64,000 bases of DNA from Pseudisothecium myosuroides (GCA_951799445.1 OX637287.1:50807724-50871723); one strand, 5' to 3'; positions 11,701 to 24,127 are shown, numbered from the stretch's first letter. Notes: a model not told the origin generated them from the sequence alone. Numbers and translations: made by a program.

Positions 11701-14700
11701 AGCTTCATACGGGACACAGTAAACAGGCTTTTTAACACCAGGGTCATATGTATACAACTTCTTGTCAAGGCCACCACTCACAATCATCTGGCAATACATT
11801 TCGCATGAAATATTAGAACAGGCTTCACAGAATCGTTGCACCTTAACCAGCATCGGATATTTCAATCAATTCGGCTACAAAGAGGGAGCAGCCGATGCAC
11901 ATTGACAAACTTTTGGCTACGTAACCAGACAAATCTCATGTCCAGCATCGAACCAGATAAACAGCACAGTGCAGAGCTTTCAAAGCAAAGATTGAATTTC
12001 CAAATGAAAAGAGAAACACCCGGTAATCTTGAAACACAAGAAGTCGGGTCTAATGCGCACTGTCGCGAATAGTATTTCGCTTAGATAACTTTCAATTCTT
12101 TGGGAAGTTCAGAAAGGTCGGTAGTGAACGAAGCTTCAAGGGCGCCTAACATTGTTCAGTCCGAGAGACTTCTTCCATGATCACAGGAGAGAATAAAAGC
12201 CCAGTTTCAATGGGTTCAGAAAAGGTCGCAAAAACGGACCTTGTCAGACGTCGGCGAGAAGCAGATCCCTGTAGTAGGTGCCGAGTGCTGCTTCAGCCAG
12301 GATAACTGCGCCAAAAGAAGGTTATTGTCGGAGACTAACACGTATACACGCGCTCACAATGCAACATAACCTCCCTCCCACATGAGAGGTAAACATCTCG
12401 AGAAAACCAAGAGGTAGAACAACCAATCCAGGGATAACGGAATTCCTAAATGCCAAACACTTACTTGAAAACATAAACTGGTCTTCCTCTATCAAAAAAC
12501 GATGGGAGTTTAAGAAACAACGACACGGCGGGGCTAGCAGGAGTCCAACTCAAGACATTTAACCTCAAAACAAAAACAATCCAGCATTCGGTCGAATGCA
12601 ACGGCACCAATAAATAGGCTCACAAGGAGAATTGGAAGCACGAAAACGGAGAAAGGAGTGCAGTGGAAAGACAAGAATTGACCTGCCTTGGGACTACGTG
12701 AAGTGGTGTCCCACAAATGGACAGTGCCGTCGTCGCCGGCAGTCAGGAGCAGATGGCGACTCAATCGAGAGTACTCCATAACTCGGAGAACCTGAGCCAA
12801 CAGGAAAAAAATAAATAATCTTCTTGAGATAACCCCGCAGATCCTTACCAAAAGACAAAGAAGTGGAACAAGCGGAAACGTGTTCATACCTGATTATGAG
12901 GATCTTTGAGCTCTGCTGCTCGGGTTCCTGATGCAAGGTTGTGGATGATCAAATCACCCTTCATGCTGATGGAAGCCAAGTGCTCATCTCGACAGTTGTA
13001 CATAACGCCAGTGATAGTATCGGTGTGGCCCTTCAACCACTTGATACATCTCCGCCTTTGCAAATCCCAGACACGGACAATCTTCCCAGTTCCACCAGAA
13101 CCGAGGTACCGGGACCCTTTGCTGCTGAAACAGATGCCCAAAATCGACTCCTGCAATTGAAACACAACCAATTACTCACACGAGAGTCGAACTCGGTACA
13201 AACTCCTCTGCTTTACGGATAAGGTATGCCACCACATCACGCTTTGTCACAAAACCACTCCCCTAGCGTGCCGGAGCGTTCACAAAGGATGCACTCTTTT
13301 CATAATCATGACGCATGCACGACTTCAGAAATACAACATTGTCCTCCACCACTTACATCGATATTGTCATCTGCTTCTGCACGAGGTTGAGGTACCACTC
13401 CTACCGTCTGACCATTTTTCATCCACAGCGAGATCTTGCAATCTTCTCCTGCACTTGCAACCACCAAATCTGCGGAACAGATGCTTCAGAATGGGACAAA
13501 ACCTACCAGAGGAAAACCTCTACACCTATTTCAAGGAGTCCGTGATGCAAATAGGGAGATCAACAGGTCAGGAAGACATCCTTCAAATAAAGCGATAGCT
13601 CCATTCAAACAACAGGAGGACACTACTCTTCAAACCAATCCTCTTCACCTCTAGCACATCATGATGCGGTTTCACAAGTGGCAAGGGCGACCTTCTATAC
13701 GAATCTTGACGTAATGACAGAAAAATTCGTACACAGTGGTAAAACAAATGCAACTGGGATCAATGTGGTCATTGTAGGTTATGCGTACTCTCGCGAGTAA
13801 TTGTGTATAAATTTCATGCTACTAGGCAAGATATGCAACGAGAATGGTTGCTTCTACCGACAAGTCAACCCTGGGAGCAGCGACCTTACGTCCATCCACA
13901 CAGCGACAAATTGCTAAAATTCCTTTCGCTGAACAGGAGAGCGATATTTCAGGCAGTGTTACGAAATGCAAGACACGAACACTCAGACCAACTCAATTCC
14001 CATATCTCGTGGACTGATGTTCATGTCAGCGAAGTTCACGATGGAACTCAAGGACGTCCACTTTCAAGTCACCTTTACGAAATCGGAAGAGTCCAACGTT
14101 CCCTCTGTTCTACACTGTGGCTTCGCACAGAAGACTTCATGGCGTCCTGCTCCAGCAAGCCTACTCAAAACTGGGCTCAAACAGTACATCGCCTTCACAC
14201 ACATGTACACCAATGCGAAGCTAAACGTACCGCCCTATTCGCTCAAACGACTGCAGCAGGCTTCAAGAACATATATTCTGCTGGCTGCCGTCAAGAATTG
14301 CTTTTTCAGAGGAATATTTAATTTCTAGCGCAATGCAAGGACTCATGCTGTGCGTCGACTCTCAGCAATCCAAACACGTGCATTCAAGGAGGCGCTCGCA
14401 ACCTACAGTAAAATAAACATACGGCTTGCCTCTGTTCTCAAACATAACAGCTGGCATTTCCGCAAAAGAATTGGAACTACGTTGGACGATCAAAAGACAC
14501 GAGTTCAAAGAGAATTCTACCCTCCAGGCCTCGTGCAGCATAAAAAACGCAGAAGCGACCTCGCACCTCGGATTCTCCACGACTAATTCCAGTAACGAAC
14601 TCACCAACTCCCAATCCTCCCTTAATCTGCTTCCCCTAAAAGCGTAAGATCGTCCAGAAACACCGAAACACGAAGCCAATGGATGTCGAACTTACTGGTG

Positions 14701-14843
14701 TGGTTCCATCGCGCGCAATTGACCTGATACCCGGGAGAGGGAGTGTATTGGAACGTGCAGGGGTCCCCCGTCTCAATCGACACGTCAAACAGCTTCACCG
14801 TCTCGCCTCCGCACGCAGCCAGCAGCGACGTCCCCTGGGCCAT
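8747..14843 (-). CDS. NEDD1: NEDD1-like WD40 protein, copy 1 (microtubule nucleation)
   Basis: Eleven exons on the minus strand: 14843-14696, 13469-13357, 13150-12890, 12791-12687, 12305-12240, 11787-11566, 11258-10665, 10330-10170, 9886-9436, 9321-9118 and 8854-8747. The spliced frame is open for 810 residues, close to the plant family length. NEDD1 recruits gamma-tubulin ring complexes to microtubules and spindle poles; in plants it works with augmin. WD40 repeats fill residues 1 to about 330 ([42 protein letters not shown] mark blades). A long Ser/Pro/Arg-rich linker follows, then a conserved coiled coil ([16 protein letters not shown], and ending [12 protein letters not shown]) that binds gamma-tubulin in the family. 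The ATG opens [20 protein letters not shown], aligning with family starts. Intron 4 uses a GC donor. No stop or frameshift was seen, so both copies look functional. Confidence 0.92.
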
Positions 14844-15012
14844 AGCTCAATCCACCGAACGAGAAAAAGAAACTCGCCTCGAGATTCGTTGTGACCTGCG
14901 CGAAATTAAAAATGTCTCACCCAAACTGTCTCAGCTCCATGTCTTCCCACCCCGTTCCTGAGCTTCGATCCCGAAGAAGCTCCTCCTCCATCGCGCGTTC
15001 GTTCCCCCTCTC

Positions 15013-15020
15013 AACCCTAA
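15013..15020 (-). promoter_or_regulatory. Telo-box-like motif upstream of NEDD1 copy 1
   Basis: AACCCTAA on the plus strand (TTAGGGTT on the gene strand) lies about 170 bases before the start codon. Telo boxes are common in promoters of plant genes linked to cell division and translation. The same motif is kept in the other arm at 17726-17733. Confidence 0.4.
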
Positions 15021-15396
15021 ATTCGAGACCTCCCGCAGTTCCGCACGGCATTCTGAGGCGTTCGTCTCGACGAGTCTCTCGCCATCAATGCCGCTCCCTC
15101 CGGATTGCAAATGCTGCAGAGCCAAGCCGGCTCATCACTCATCACGATCCCGCGAGAGCTTTTGCAATGCACGGTTTCGTCGATCTTGGCGCCAAGTGAA
15201 GCTCTGGGCCATCACCGGAGGCGGTCTGTTTCTATCTCTGTCTTCTGACACTGATGAAGCTCCGTTGGTGCTAAGTTACGCAGGCAAATGGAACAGGGGC
15301 GTCCAAAAAGTAAAAGCTTCGCTTCTAACGTTTCGGCGTGAGTGCTCCTTTGGCTTGTTTTGTTCCAGTCCAATTCAAAAAAACAAATCGAGGTAC

Positions 15397-17346
15397 TCGA
15401 GTTACTTTTACCCCTCAGAGAATTGGCATCCTCTGCATGGAATATGAACGTTTTCAAGAGCTTATTGCCAGAGCTATCTGAAACAGATGAAGTACATGCA
15501 AAGGGCAATTTTTGTTTATTCTTCAACTGATTGCACCTAGCATGGCCATTTGGTGCTTTATGATTGTTGTGCAAAGTTATGAATGAATTCAAGTAGGAAT
15601 GGGAATAAAAAATAAAGCGTCCAATACTCCAATAAAGCCATAGTAAAACTTGAGTAAAGCCGGAAAGACCCTACTCAAGTTGGTAAAGTCTGAATTTGCA
15701 TTGATGGGAAAGGAAGAAGAGCTTGTGCTAAAATTCTATGAAATATTCCAAGGCTCAGTAAATGAAAATTTGAAATTTCTAAATGCAGTTAACGAAAGGG
15801 AATTCCAAGTGAAAAAAAAAGGTTTTGTATAGAGTCTGACAAATTTGCCCCTAATGTACAATAATGGATTTTGGCTATGCTCCTATAGTTACAATTTTTA
15901 TTGTGATTTTTTAATTTTTAGTTGAAATCAAGGACCCACATTTGTTTTCTAGGAATTTTGTTTTTATTCAATTGGTGCTTGAACACAAATATCATGCCAC
16001 CGGAAGTTTTAAATGGAGTTTTTCGGCACCATATAAAGGTTCACAGAAAGTTAAAATAAAATTTTGAAATTTTTATTTTCTACAGAAAGTACTTTTTGTT
16101 TGTAAAAAAAGCACTAAAAGAAATTTGTGTTGAACACAACAAACACGTGGGGTAGTTTTTGTTGAGTTCAACATAGATTTCTTCTAGTGAAGATTTGATC
16201 CTTCAATTTGGATTAGTGATGAGAAAATTATGGACACTTTTGCATTTTGTAATTTTCAGTTCCATCTTAAAGATATTAACAATTTAGTTTTTTCTTTAAT
16301 TATGTACCTACTTCTATTAACAAGTTTTAAAAGAATAAAAGTACAAATTAAAGTGGATGAATTTGTTTTGAACGTGGATGCAATTGGTGATGAAAGTGGA
16401 TGCAATTAGTTTTTATTTTCCAAGCATGCACCACTTTGGCCCTTATGAATAAAATAAATTTTTCTAAAATGTTGAAAACATCTCTATCTAAAATCGCCCC
16501 CATGTTCCATGGTTAGAAGCTCTATATTTTAGGTAAGCATATGAAGAGGTTGATTTTAGAACGGGTTGCAGATTGGTGTATTTACCTTTACCAAACCAAG
16601 CAACTAAGTGTTAAGTGATTGTTATGAATTGCAAGCATGAAAAGAAAACCAAGTTCTAGCTAGAAGTGACTAACCTCTAAATGCCCAAGGCACCAAAATC
16701 TGGTGTTTGCAAAACTTTGAAGTCAAACAAAACTCAACCAAGTTGCTATTTTTAGTAGTTTAATATTTTTGGAAAGTTCTTTGTGAAGTCTAATTTTAGC
16801 ATCAAAAATCTGATCTTGAAAATAATCAATAGTGATTTTTCTATTGAAGATTTTGTGCAAGGGTACCCATTGCAATCTTGACTTCCCGTAGTGTTGAGAG
16901 CTCTTGGAAATGAGCCTCAAATACACTAGATCTTGGATCAAAAATCACATTCAAAATTCATTTAAAAAAACTATAGAATAGATTTTAAGAAGCCATAAGT
17001 TGATTGGGGTTATACATGTTAGGCTCTTTAACCTCATATTTTTTTGGTCACCATTTTTTTAGATTCGACTTGTGAAAAGAGGGTTGAAAGTATTTTGCAG
17101 TTTTAACACCCTCATGGTCAAACATTATAGTCTTTCACTCTATAAGTGATATTGTTGTGTTTTCTTTTCCTATGAGATCTCTAACATGTCTAGTTTGAAT
17201 TGGTACAGTTACAATTAAAAAAAAATTGATACAACTTATCAAAATGTTGGCATTTTGTTCAATTTAGAGCAAATTCCAAGTCACTCAAAACAGGCCTTGG
17301 GCATTTAGGGGCTAAACACCCTTCCTTTCAACATTCTCTAAAATAA
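15397..17346. other. Spacer between the two NEDD1 arms
   Basis: A non-duplicated, AT-rich spacer of 1.95 kb separates the head-to-head NEDD1 copies. The part around 15840-16150 is a decayed relative of the repeat at 50961-51860: both share a tggattttgg...ctcctat block, then ggaccc/acac attaGTTTTCTAG-like and ttcaattggtgc blocks. The right part is a 638-bp TTAA-type MITE (16674-17311). A small ORF at 15650-15832 has no recognisable family. The true NEDD1 promoters probably lie in the duplicated arm ends rather than here. Confidence 0.65.
16674..17311. mobile_element. TTAA-type MITE, family I, copy a (flanked by CTAA)
   Basis: The left end reads CCTCTAAATGCCCAAGGC and the reverse-complemented right end CCCCTAAATGCCCAAGGC, an 18-bp near-perfect terminal repeat. 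Both flanks are CTAA in the same orientation (16670-16673 and 17312-17315), so the 4-bp flank behaves as a target duplication and not as part of the inverted repeat. The interior matches copies at 29043, 31126 and 46863, including tttaacaccctcatg and gatcaaacattataat blocks. No protein is encoded. Confidence 0.72.
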
Positions 17347-17725
17347 CGAGTACCTCGATTTGTTTTTTTGAATTGGACTGGAACAAAACAAGCCAAAGGA
17401 GCACTCACGCCGAAACGTTAGAAGCGAAGCTTTTACTTTTTGGACGCCCCTGTTCCATTTGCCTGCGTAACTTAGCACCAACGGAGCTTCATCAGTGTCA
17501 GAAGACAGAGATAGAAACAGACCGCCTCCGGTGATGGCCCAGAGCTTCACTTGGCGCCAAGATCGACGAAACCGTGCATTGCAAAAGCTCTCGCGGGATC
17601 GTGATGAGTGATGAGCCGGCTTGGCTCTGCAGCATTTGCAATCCGGAGGGAGCGGCATTGATGGCGAGAGACTCGTCGAGACGAACGCCTCAGAATGCCG
17701 TGCGGAACTGCGGGAGGTCTCGAAT

Positions 17726-17733
17726 TTAGGGTT
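17726..17733 (+). promoter_or_regulatory. Telo-box-like motif upstream of NEDD1 copy 2
   Basis: TTAGGGTT lies about 170 bases upstream of the ATG at 17903 and is conserved in the other arm. The role is inferred from its common occurrence in plant promoters. Confidence 0.4.
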
Positions 17734-17902
17734 GAGAGGGGGAACGAACGCGCGATGGAGGAGGAGCTTCTTCGGGATCGAAGCTCAGGAACGGGGTGGG
17801 AAGACATGGAGCTGAGACAGTTTGGGTGAGACATTTTTAATTTCGCGCAGGTCACAACGAATCTCGAGGCGAGTTTCTTTTTCTCGTTCGGTGGATTGAG
17901 CT

Positions 17903-20900
17903 ATGGCCCAGGGGACGTCGCTGCTGGCTGCGTGCGGAGGCGAGACGGTGAAGCTGTTTGACGTGTCGATTGAGACGGGGGACCCCTGCACGTTCCAGTA
18001 CACTCCCTCTCCCGGGTATCAGGTCAATTGCGCGCGATGGAACCACACCAGTAAGTTCGACACACATTGGCTTCGTGTTTCGGTGTTTCTGGACGATCTT
18101 ACGCTTTTAGGGGAAGCAGATTAAGGGAGGATTGGGAGTTGGTGAGTTCGTTACTGGAATTAGTCGTGGAGAATCCGAGGTGCGAGGTCGCTTCTGCGTT
18201 TTTTATGCTGCACGAGGCCAGGAGTGCAGAATTCTCTTTGAACTCGTGTTCTTTTGATCGTCCAACGTAGTTCCAATTCTTTTGCGGATATGCCAGCTGT
18301 TATGTTTGAGAACAGAGGCAAGCCGTGTGTTTATTTTACTGTAGGTTGCGAGCGCCTCCTTGAATGCACGTGTTTTGGATTGCTGAGAGTTGACGGACAG
18401 CATGAGTCCTTGCATTGCGCTAGAAATTAAATATTCCTCTGAAAAAGCAATTCTTGACGGCAGCCAGCAGAATACATCTTCTTGAAGCCTGCTGTAGTAA
18501 ATATGGCGGCACGTTTAGCTTCGCATTGGAGTTCGTGTATAAATGCGATGTACTGAATGGGCCCAGTTTTGAGTAGGCTTGCTGGAGCAGGACGCCATGA
18601 AATATTCTGTGCGGTGCCACAGTGTAGAACCGAGGGAACGTTGGACTCTTCCGATTTCGTAACGGTGACTAAAAAGTGGACGTACTCGAGTGAACTTCGC
18701 TGACATGAACATCAGTCCAACGAGATATAGGAATTGACTTGGTCTGAATGTTAGTGTCTTGCAAACAGTGCTGAAATAGTGCTCTCCTGTTGAGCGAAAG
18801 GAAGTTTAGCAGTTTGTCAATGTGTGGATGGAAGTAGGTTAGACCTTTAAGGTAGCCGCTACCAGGTTCGACTTGTCGGTAGAAGCAACCATTCCAGTTG
18901 CATATCTTGCGTAGGAAGATGAAATTAACGCACAATAACTCGCTAGGGTATGCGTAACCTACAATGACCGCATTAATCCGAGTTGCATTTGTTTTACCAC
19001 TGTGTACGAATTTTCTGTCATGACGTCGAGATTCGTGTAGACGGTCGCCCCTGCCACTTCTGGAACCGCATCATGATGTGCTAGAGGTGAAGAGGATTGG
19101 TTTGAGGAATAGTGTCCTACTGTTTGAAGGAGCTATCGCTTTATTGGAAGGATGTCTTTCTGACCTGTTGATCTCCCCATTTGCATCACGGACTCCTTGA
19201 AATAGGTTTCAAGGTTTTCCTCTGGTAGGTTTTGTCCCATTCTGAAGCATCTGTTCCGCAGATTTGGTGGTTGCAAGTGCCGGAGAAGATTGCAAGATCT
19301 CGCTGTGGATGAAAAATGGTCAGACAGTAGGAGTGGTCCCTCAACCTCGTGCAGAAGCAGATGACAATATCGATGTAAGTGGTGGAGGACAATGTTGTAT
19401 TTCTGAAGTCGTGCATGCGTCATGATTATGAAAAGAGTGTATCCATCGTCATGTGGGAGTAGTTTTGTGACCGAGCGTGATGTGGTGGCAGACCTTATCC
19501 GTAAAGCCGAGAAGTTTGTCCAGAATTCGACTCTCCGGTGAGTAATTGGTTGTGTTTGTATTGCAGGAGTCGATTTTGGGCATCTGTTTCAGCAGCAAAG
19601 GGTCCCGGTACCTCGGTTCTGGTGGAACTGGGAAGATTGTCCGAGTCTGGGATTTGCAAAGGCGGAGATGTATCAAGTGGTTGAAGGGCCACACCGATAC
19701 TATCACTGGCGTTATGTACAACTGTCGAGATGAGCACTTGGCTTCCATCAGCATGAAGGGTGATTTGATCATCCACAACCTTGCATCAGGAACCCGAGCA
19801 GCAGAGCTCAAAGATCCTCATAATCAGGTATGAACACGTTTCCGCTTGTTCCACTTCTTTGTCTTTTGGTAAGGATCTGCGGGGTTATCTCAAGAAGATT
19901 ATTTATTTTTTTCCTGTTGGCTCAGGTTCTCCGAGTTATGGAGTACTCTCGATTGAGTCGCCATCTGCTCCTGACTGCCGGCGACGACGGCACTGTCCAT
20001 TTGTGGGACACCACTTCACGTAGTCCCAAGGCAGGTCAATTCTTGTCTTTCCACTGCACTCCTTTCTCCGTTTTCGTGCTTCCAAATTCTCCTTGTGAGC
20101 CTATTTATTGGTGCCGTTGCATTCGACCGAATGTTGGAATGTTTTTGTTCAGTTTCGATGTCTTGAGTTGGACTCCTAGTTCCTGCTTGACCTGCCATGT
20201 CGTTGTTTCTTAGACTCCCATTGTTTTTTGATAGAGGAAGATCAGTTTATGTTTTCAAGTACGAGTATGGCATCTAGAACTTCCGTTATCCCTGGAATGG
20301 TTGTTGTCCCTCTTGGTTTTTTCGAGATGTTTACCTCTCATGTGGGAGGTTATGTTGCACTGTGAGCGCGTGTATACGTGTTAGTCTCTAACAATAAACT
20401 TTTTTTTGGCGCAGTTATCCTGGCTGAAGCAGCACTCGGCACCTACTACAGGGATCTGCTTCTCCCCGACGTCTGACAAGGTCCGTTTTTGCGACCTTTT
20501 CTGAAACCATTGAAACTGGGCTTTTGTTCTCTACTGTGATCATCGAAGAAGTCGCTCGGACTGAACAATGTTAGGCGCCCTTGAAGCTTCGTTCACTACC
20601 GACCTTTCTGAACTTCCCAAAGAATTGAAAGTTATCTAAGCGAAATACTATTCGCGATAGTGCGCATTAGACCCGACTTCTTGTGTTAGTTTCAAAATTT
20701 CCGGTTGTTTCTCTTTTCATTTGGAAATTCAGTATTTCCTTTCAAAGCTCTGCACTGTGTTGCTTATCTGGTTCGATGCTGGACATGAGATTTGTCTGGT
20801 TACGTAGCCAAAAGTTTGTCAATGTGCATCGGCTGCTCCCTCTTTGTAGCCGAATTGATTGAAATATCCGATGCTGGTTAAGGTGCAACGATTCTGTGAA

Positions 20901-23900
20901 GCCTGTTCTAATATTTCATGCGAAATGTATTGCCAGATGATTGTGAGTGGTGGCCTTGACAAGAAGTTGTATACATATGACCCTGGTGTTAAAAAGCCTG
21001 TTTACTGTGTCCCGTATGAAGCTCCTTTTGCGTCTTTGGCTTTTAGGGATGATGGCAACACCCTGGCCGCCGGTACCAACAGTGGCCGGGTCGTGTTTTA
21101 CGACGTTCGTGGTCGTCCCCAGCCGTTCACGATTCTTCGAGCTTACAGTGCTGCAGAGGTGAGAGGAAATGTTAAGTTTTGGTGCATTCCCAAAGTTATC
21201 TGGCTGCCTTATCGCGGAGAGGTTTGAATGTTTTTTCTCGATATTGCGCAAATCGTGTTCTAGGAGGTTGGCAATGGAGGGGATGATTATTGTTTGAGCA
21301 CGAATTGTGAGGGATATCACTTCGTGCGCTTAACGTGCCCATTCTCGGCCTTGGAGCTCTTTCTTTTTTCACTGTTTCCACGTGCTGTAAGCTGTGGTGT
21401 TTATAATATCCCTCCTCTCTATTCTTCACACTTGTGCACCTTTTCCGTTCCTGTTCGTGCAGGCCGTGACCAGCTTGAGTTGGCAGCGTTCGAATCCAAT
21501 TGCTGTCCGAGATTCCAGATCTGGAGAGTCTGCTCTTCTCGGTAATAGCAACGAAGAATCAGTCATAATGCCAGATCCTCTTCCTGCTGGCACCAGGGGG
21601 CGAACAGCAACCGGTGCTGCTTCTTCTAAGCCTAGCAACCGGACCAACCAGGAACTTGCAGGCGCTGGTGGGCCTCCCAGGCCGAAGTCAGCAGGAGGAG
21701 ATGTTACCCCTCTATCTTCCATGCGCGCGTGGGGAAACGGTCCCATCTCTCGACTTCAAACTCCTCGGACGAACTCGTTCAACTCTGGGAAAGATGACAT
21801 GGAGGTTTTTTCTCCTCTCGTGGATGTGCAACCCATTACGCCTTCCATCTCCGGTTATTGGGATGGAGGAGGTACTGGAGATGAATTTAACAAGGATATG
21901 GCAGCTCTTGGAGGAGACAACAGAAGGATCAGTACTTGGGGCACCCCTTCGGTTCGCCAGTTCCCTAACATTGAGGAAGGGAAAGAGGATAGACGGGAGT
22001 CGCGAGACTCGCGCGATTCCAGTGTTTCCCGCAGGTCTTCTCTCGGAGGTCGGCAGGTGCATCTCCTAACCACCGCAGTTTGCGTAGCGTCACTGCACCG
22101 AAAGCACCATCTTAGAACCGATGCTCAAGTCAATCTGTTTAAATGCTTATTACTACGCTGGGTGTATGTCTTTGCTTCCCTATTTGGGGGGATAATTTCC
22201 TTCTTTCAGCGATAGGTTTTCAGGTAGTATTTGGTTGTTCGATCGTGCAGGTGCTCTTGAAATGAAGCCAGCGCAGGGCTGCTGCTTGGATTTGTGTGGT
22301 TGCTCGTGGTGTTTTCATTTTGGCCTTTTCACGTTGACTTTTTGGGGGCGTGGGTTATCGATTCGATATTCTAATGTATGTGGTTATTTGGCAGGGCGAT
22401 TTACAGGGAAGAATGTCTCTTGGGTCTTCTGTGACGGTCACCCCTCCTGCAGGAATATCCAGTAAGCTGGACCGATCTCCATCCGTCACGCCTCCTGAGG
22501 CTTGGGGCGGCGAAGCTTTGGAGAAAGTGGGTTCAAGGCAACCGACTATGTCCAGGTTCGTGTTTTCCCGGGAGGGGTTCGGTTGTAATCTGCATGCTCG
22601 AAGTGTGCTGTTGACCGGATAGGCATTGGCGGTCATGGGAAGGTCCTGAGTTTTACATCAGGGGGACTTTATCTGGCTGTTCATTTATGCTACGCTGGAT
22701 TTTTCACTGAATTTTTATCATCGATTTATGTACGATCTACAGATTTGCATACAGTAGCTCTTCTTCTCAAGTGCAACTGCATATCAGATTCCTACTCCTG
22801 GTGGTTTTCTCTTATTCCGAGTCGTGCTTGCGCGTGGTGCAGGTTTGGTTCAAGTACAGGTCTTCCATCATCCCGCTTCGATTCATTGGCAACTCCTGCA
22901 GAAAGCAAACATCCGTCTTCTGCCAAAAGTGACATTCTATCACTTCGATCCTTGGATCAAGAGTCGTCCGTACCCGTGGCCAATGGCGTGGCCCATCAGC
23001 CAGCCACTGCGCCCGCGAGTAACTTTGAGGCGGCAGCTATAGCTGCTAACAAGAAGTTGTTGTCGTACGAGGCCCGGGATCTGAACTCAAGCTTTTCACG
23101 ATCTCTTCCTGGGGTGTTTCCAGGATCTGCTGGGGATGCGGGATCCCCTAAGCAAAGGAAGTCGGGGTTGGAGAGACGAGAGGACAGGGGTGGGGTGTCG
23201 GGAAGTTTCGAAGGAATGAAAGATCTTGAGAATGGCTATTTGTCCAGATCAGATGTAGCCGGTTCCGCAGGGGCCACTCCACCTGCAACAAACGTATGCA
23301 TCCTGGAGCCCATTCCGTGACAATGCAAGTCGTTCCACTGCAGTCGTGTTTTGTTCTTGATTTCCCCCTCGTCCATTCACGCTCAGTACATGTTGCGACA
23401 TTTTGCAGGGCCATTCTCAAGGGAACGGGCAAAGAGCTCAGTCGCCACTGGAGCAGCAGCAACAGCAGCAAGGGATGGGAGCTACTGGTTTCGCTCTCCA
23501 GCTGGTTCAGAGAGGCTTGGAAGAAAGTCTTGGTGCAGTCCAGAGAGCGATTCATGAAGAGGTCCAGAATTTGCATTTGGAGCTCCTTCGGCAGTTTCAC
23601 ATTCAGCAGGTAAGTCTTGTGCTCCATCCCGGCTTGAGGAGTTCCTCGCCACGGTCCGGTTATGAGGAGTCAGAAAGATGTACTCGTCTTGGATGATTAT
23701 GGTCTACTATCTCCGCTATCAGCTCAGATTTGTCAGTTTTCGTCCAACCAATTTGAAATGTATGATTATTGGTTTTTGATTTCCCGATGTCCGATATCTT
23801 TCTGAAGTCTTGATGATAAGGAGGTTGTTTTTTTGGTTTTGTTTTCTGAAACGAGTTCCGTTTGTGCAGACGGAAATGGGTAGCATGATGGATTCGTTCC

Positions 23901-23977
23901 TAGCGAAGCAGGCGGAGCTTGTTGAGGAGATCAAGACTCTTCGTCGAGAAAATCAACAGCTACGAGATCTTTACTAG
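17903..23977 (+). CDS. NEDD1: NEDD1-like WD40 protein, copy 2 (microtubule nucleation)
   Basis: Eleven exons: 17903-18050, 19262-19374, 19567-19827, 19926-20030, 20415-20480, 20937-21158, 21463-22056, 22395-22555, 22843-23293, 23409-23609 and 23870-23977. The spliced frame encodes 809 residues. Domain order is as in copy 1: WD40 propeller up to about residue 330, low-complexity Ser/Pro/Arg linker ([17 protein letters not shown] near its middle), a six-Gln run, and a C-terminal coiled coil ending DLY. The WD40 exons appear identical in protein sequence to copy 1; about a dozen substitutions fall in the linker and one Gln is missing. Intron 4 starts with GC (AAG|GCAGGT). No defect was seen. Together the copies are a head-to-head pair with their 5' flanks included, so each carries its own promoter copy. 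Confidence 0.92.
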
Positions 23978-24078
23978 CGATAGTTTACTGAACCATGTTA
24001 CCTGGTGAGCTTTAGGGATTGAGTCAATTTTGGGTACCGGTATATACCTATACCAACGTGTAGCTGTCACGGTACGAA

Positions 24079-24127
24079 TGTAGACATTGTTCAATCAAGC
24101 AAGTGATTAATTGAACAATGTCTACAT
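24079..24127. repeat. Perfect short hairpin at the outer edge of the right NEDD1 arm
   Basis: Atgtagacattgttcaat at 24079-24096 is followed after 13 bases by its exact reverse complement at 24110-24127. It starts where homology between the arms stops, so it may mark the rearrangement breakpoint. It could also serve as a terminator or 3' structure. Confidence 0.7.

Larger units (their letters stand above)
8655..15396 (-). repeat. Left arm of the 6.7-kb NEDD1 inverted duplication
   Basis: This whole stretch is repeated in inverted orientation at 17347-24078, including exons, introns, 3' flank and about 550 bases upstream of the start codon. By eye the arms differ by a few bases per hundred, more in introns and flanks than in exons. 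The inner break is at caaatcgaggtactcg (about 15396), after which the arms diverge. The outer break is near 8655, just past the shared gggattgagtcaattttggg (reverse strand). Divergence between arms argues against an assembly mirror artefact. Confidence 0.9.
17347..24078 (+). repeat. Right arm of the 6.7-kb NEDD1 inverted duplication
   Basis: Inverted partner of 8655-15396. It begins at cgagtacctcgatttg and ends near 24078, where a short perfect hairpin (24079-24127) starts. Exon sizes are identical to the left arm except for one CAG codon in exon 10. Confidence 0.9.

Noticed and set aside
8655..24078. NEDD1 palindrome as an assembly artefact
   Set aside because: The arms differ by scattered substitutions, an indel in the Gln tract and intron differences, and the spacer is unique; a mirrored assembly error would give identical arms. 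Haplotype collapse is not fully excluded.
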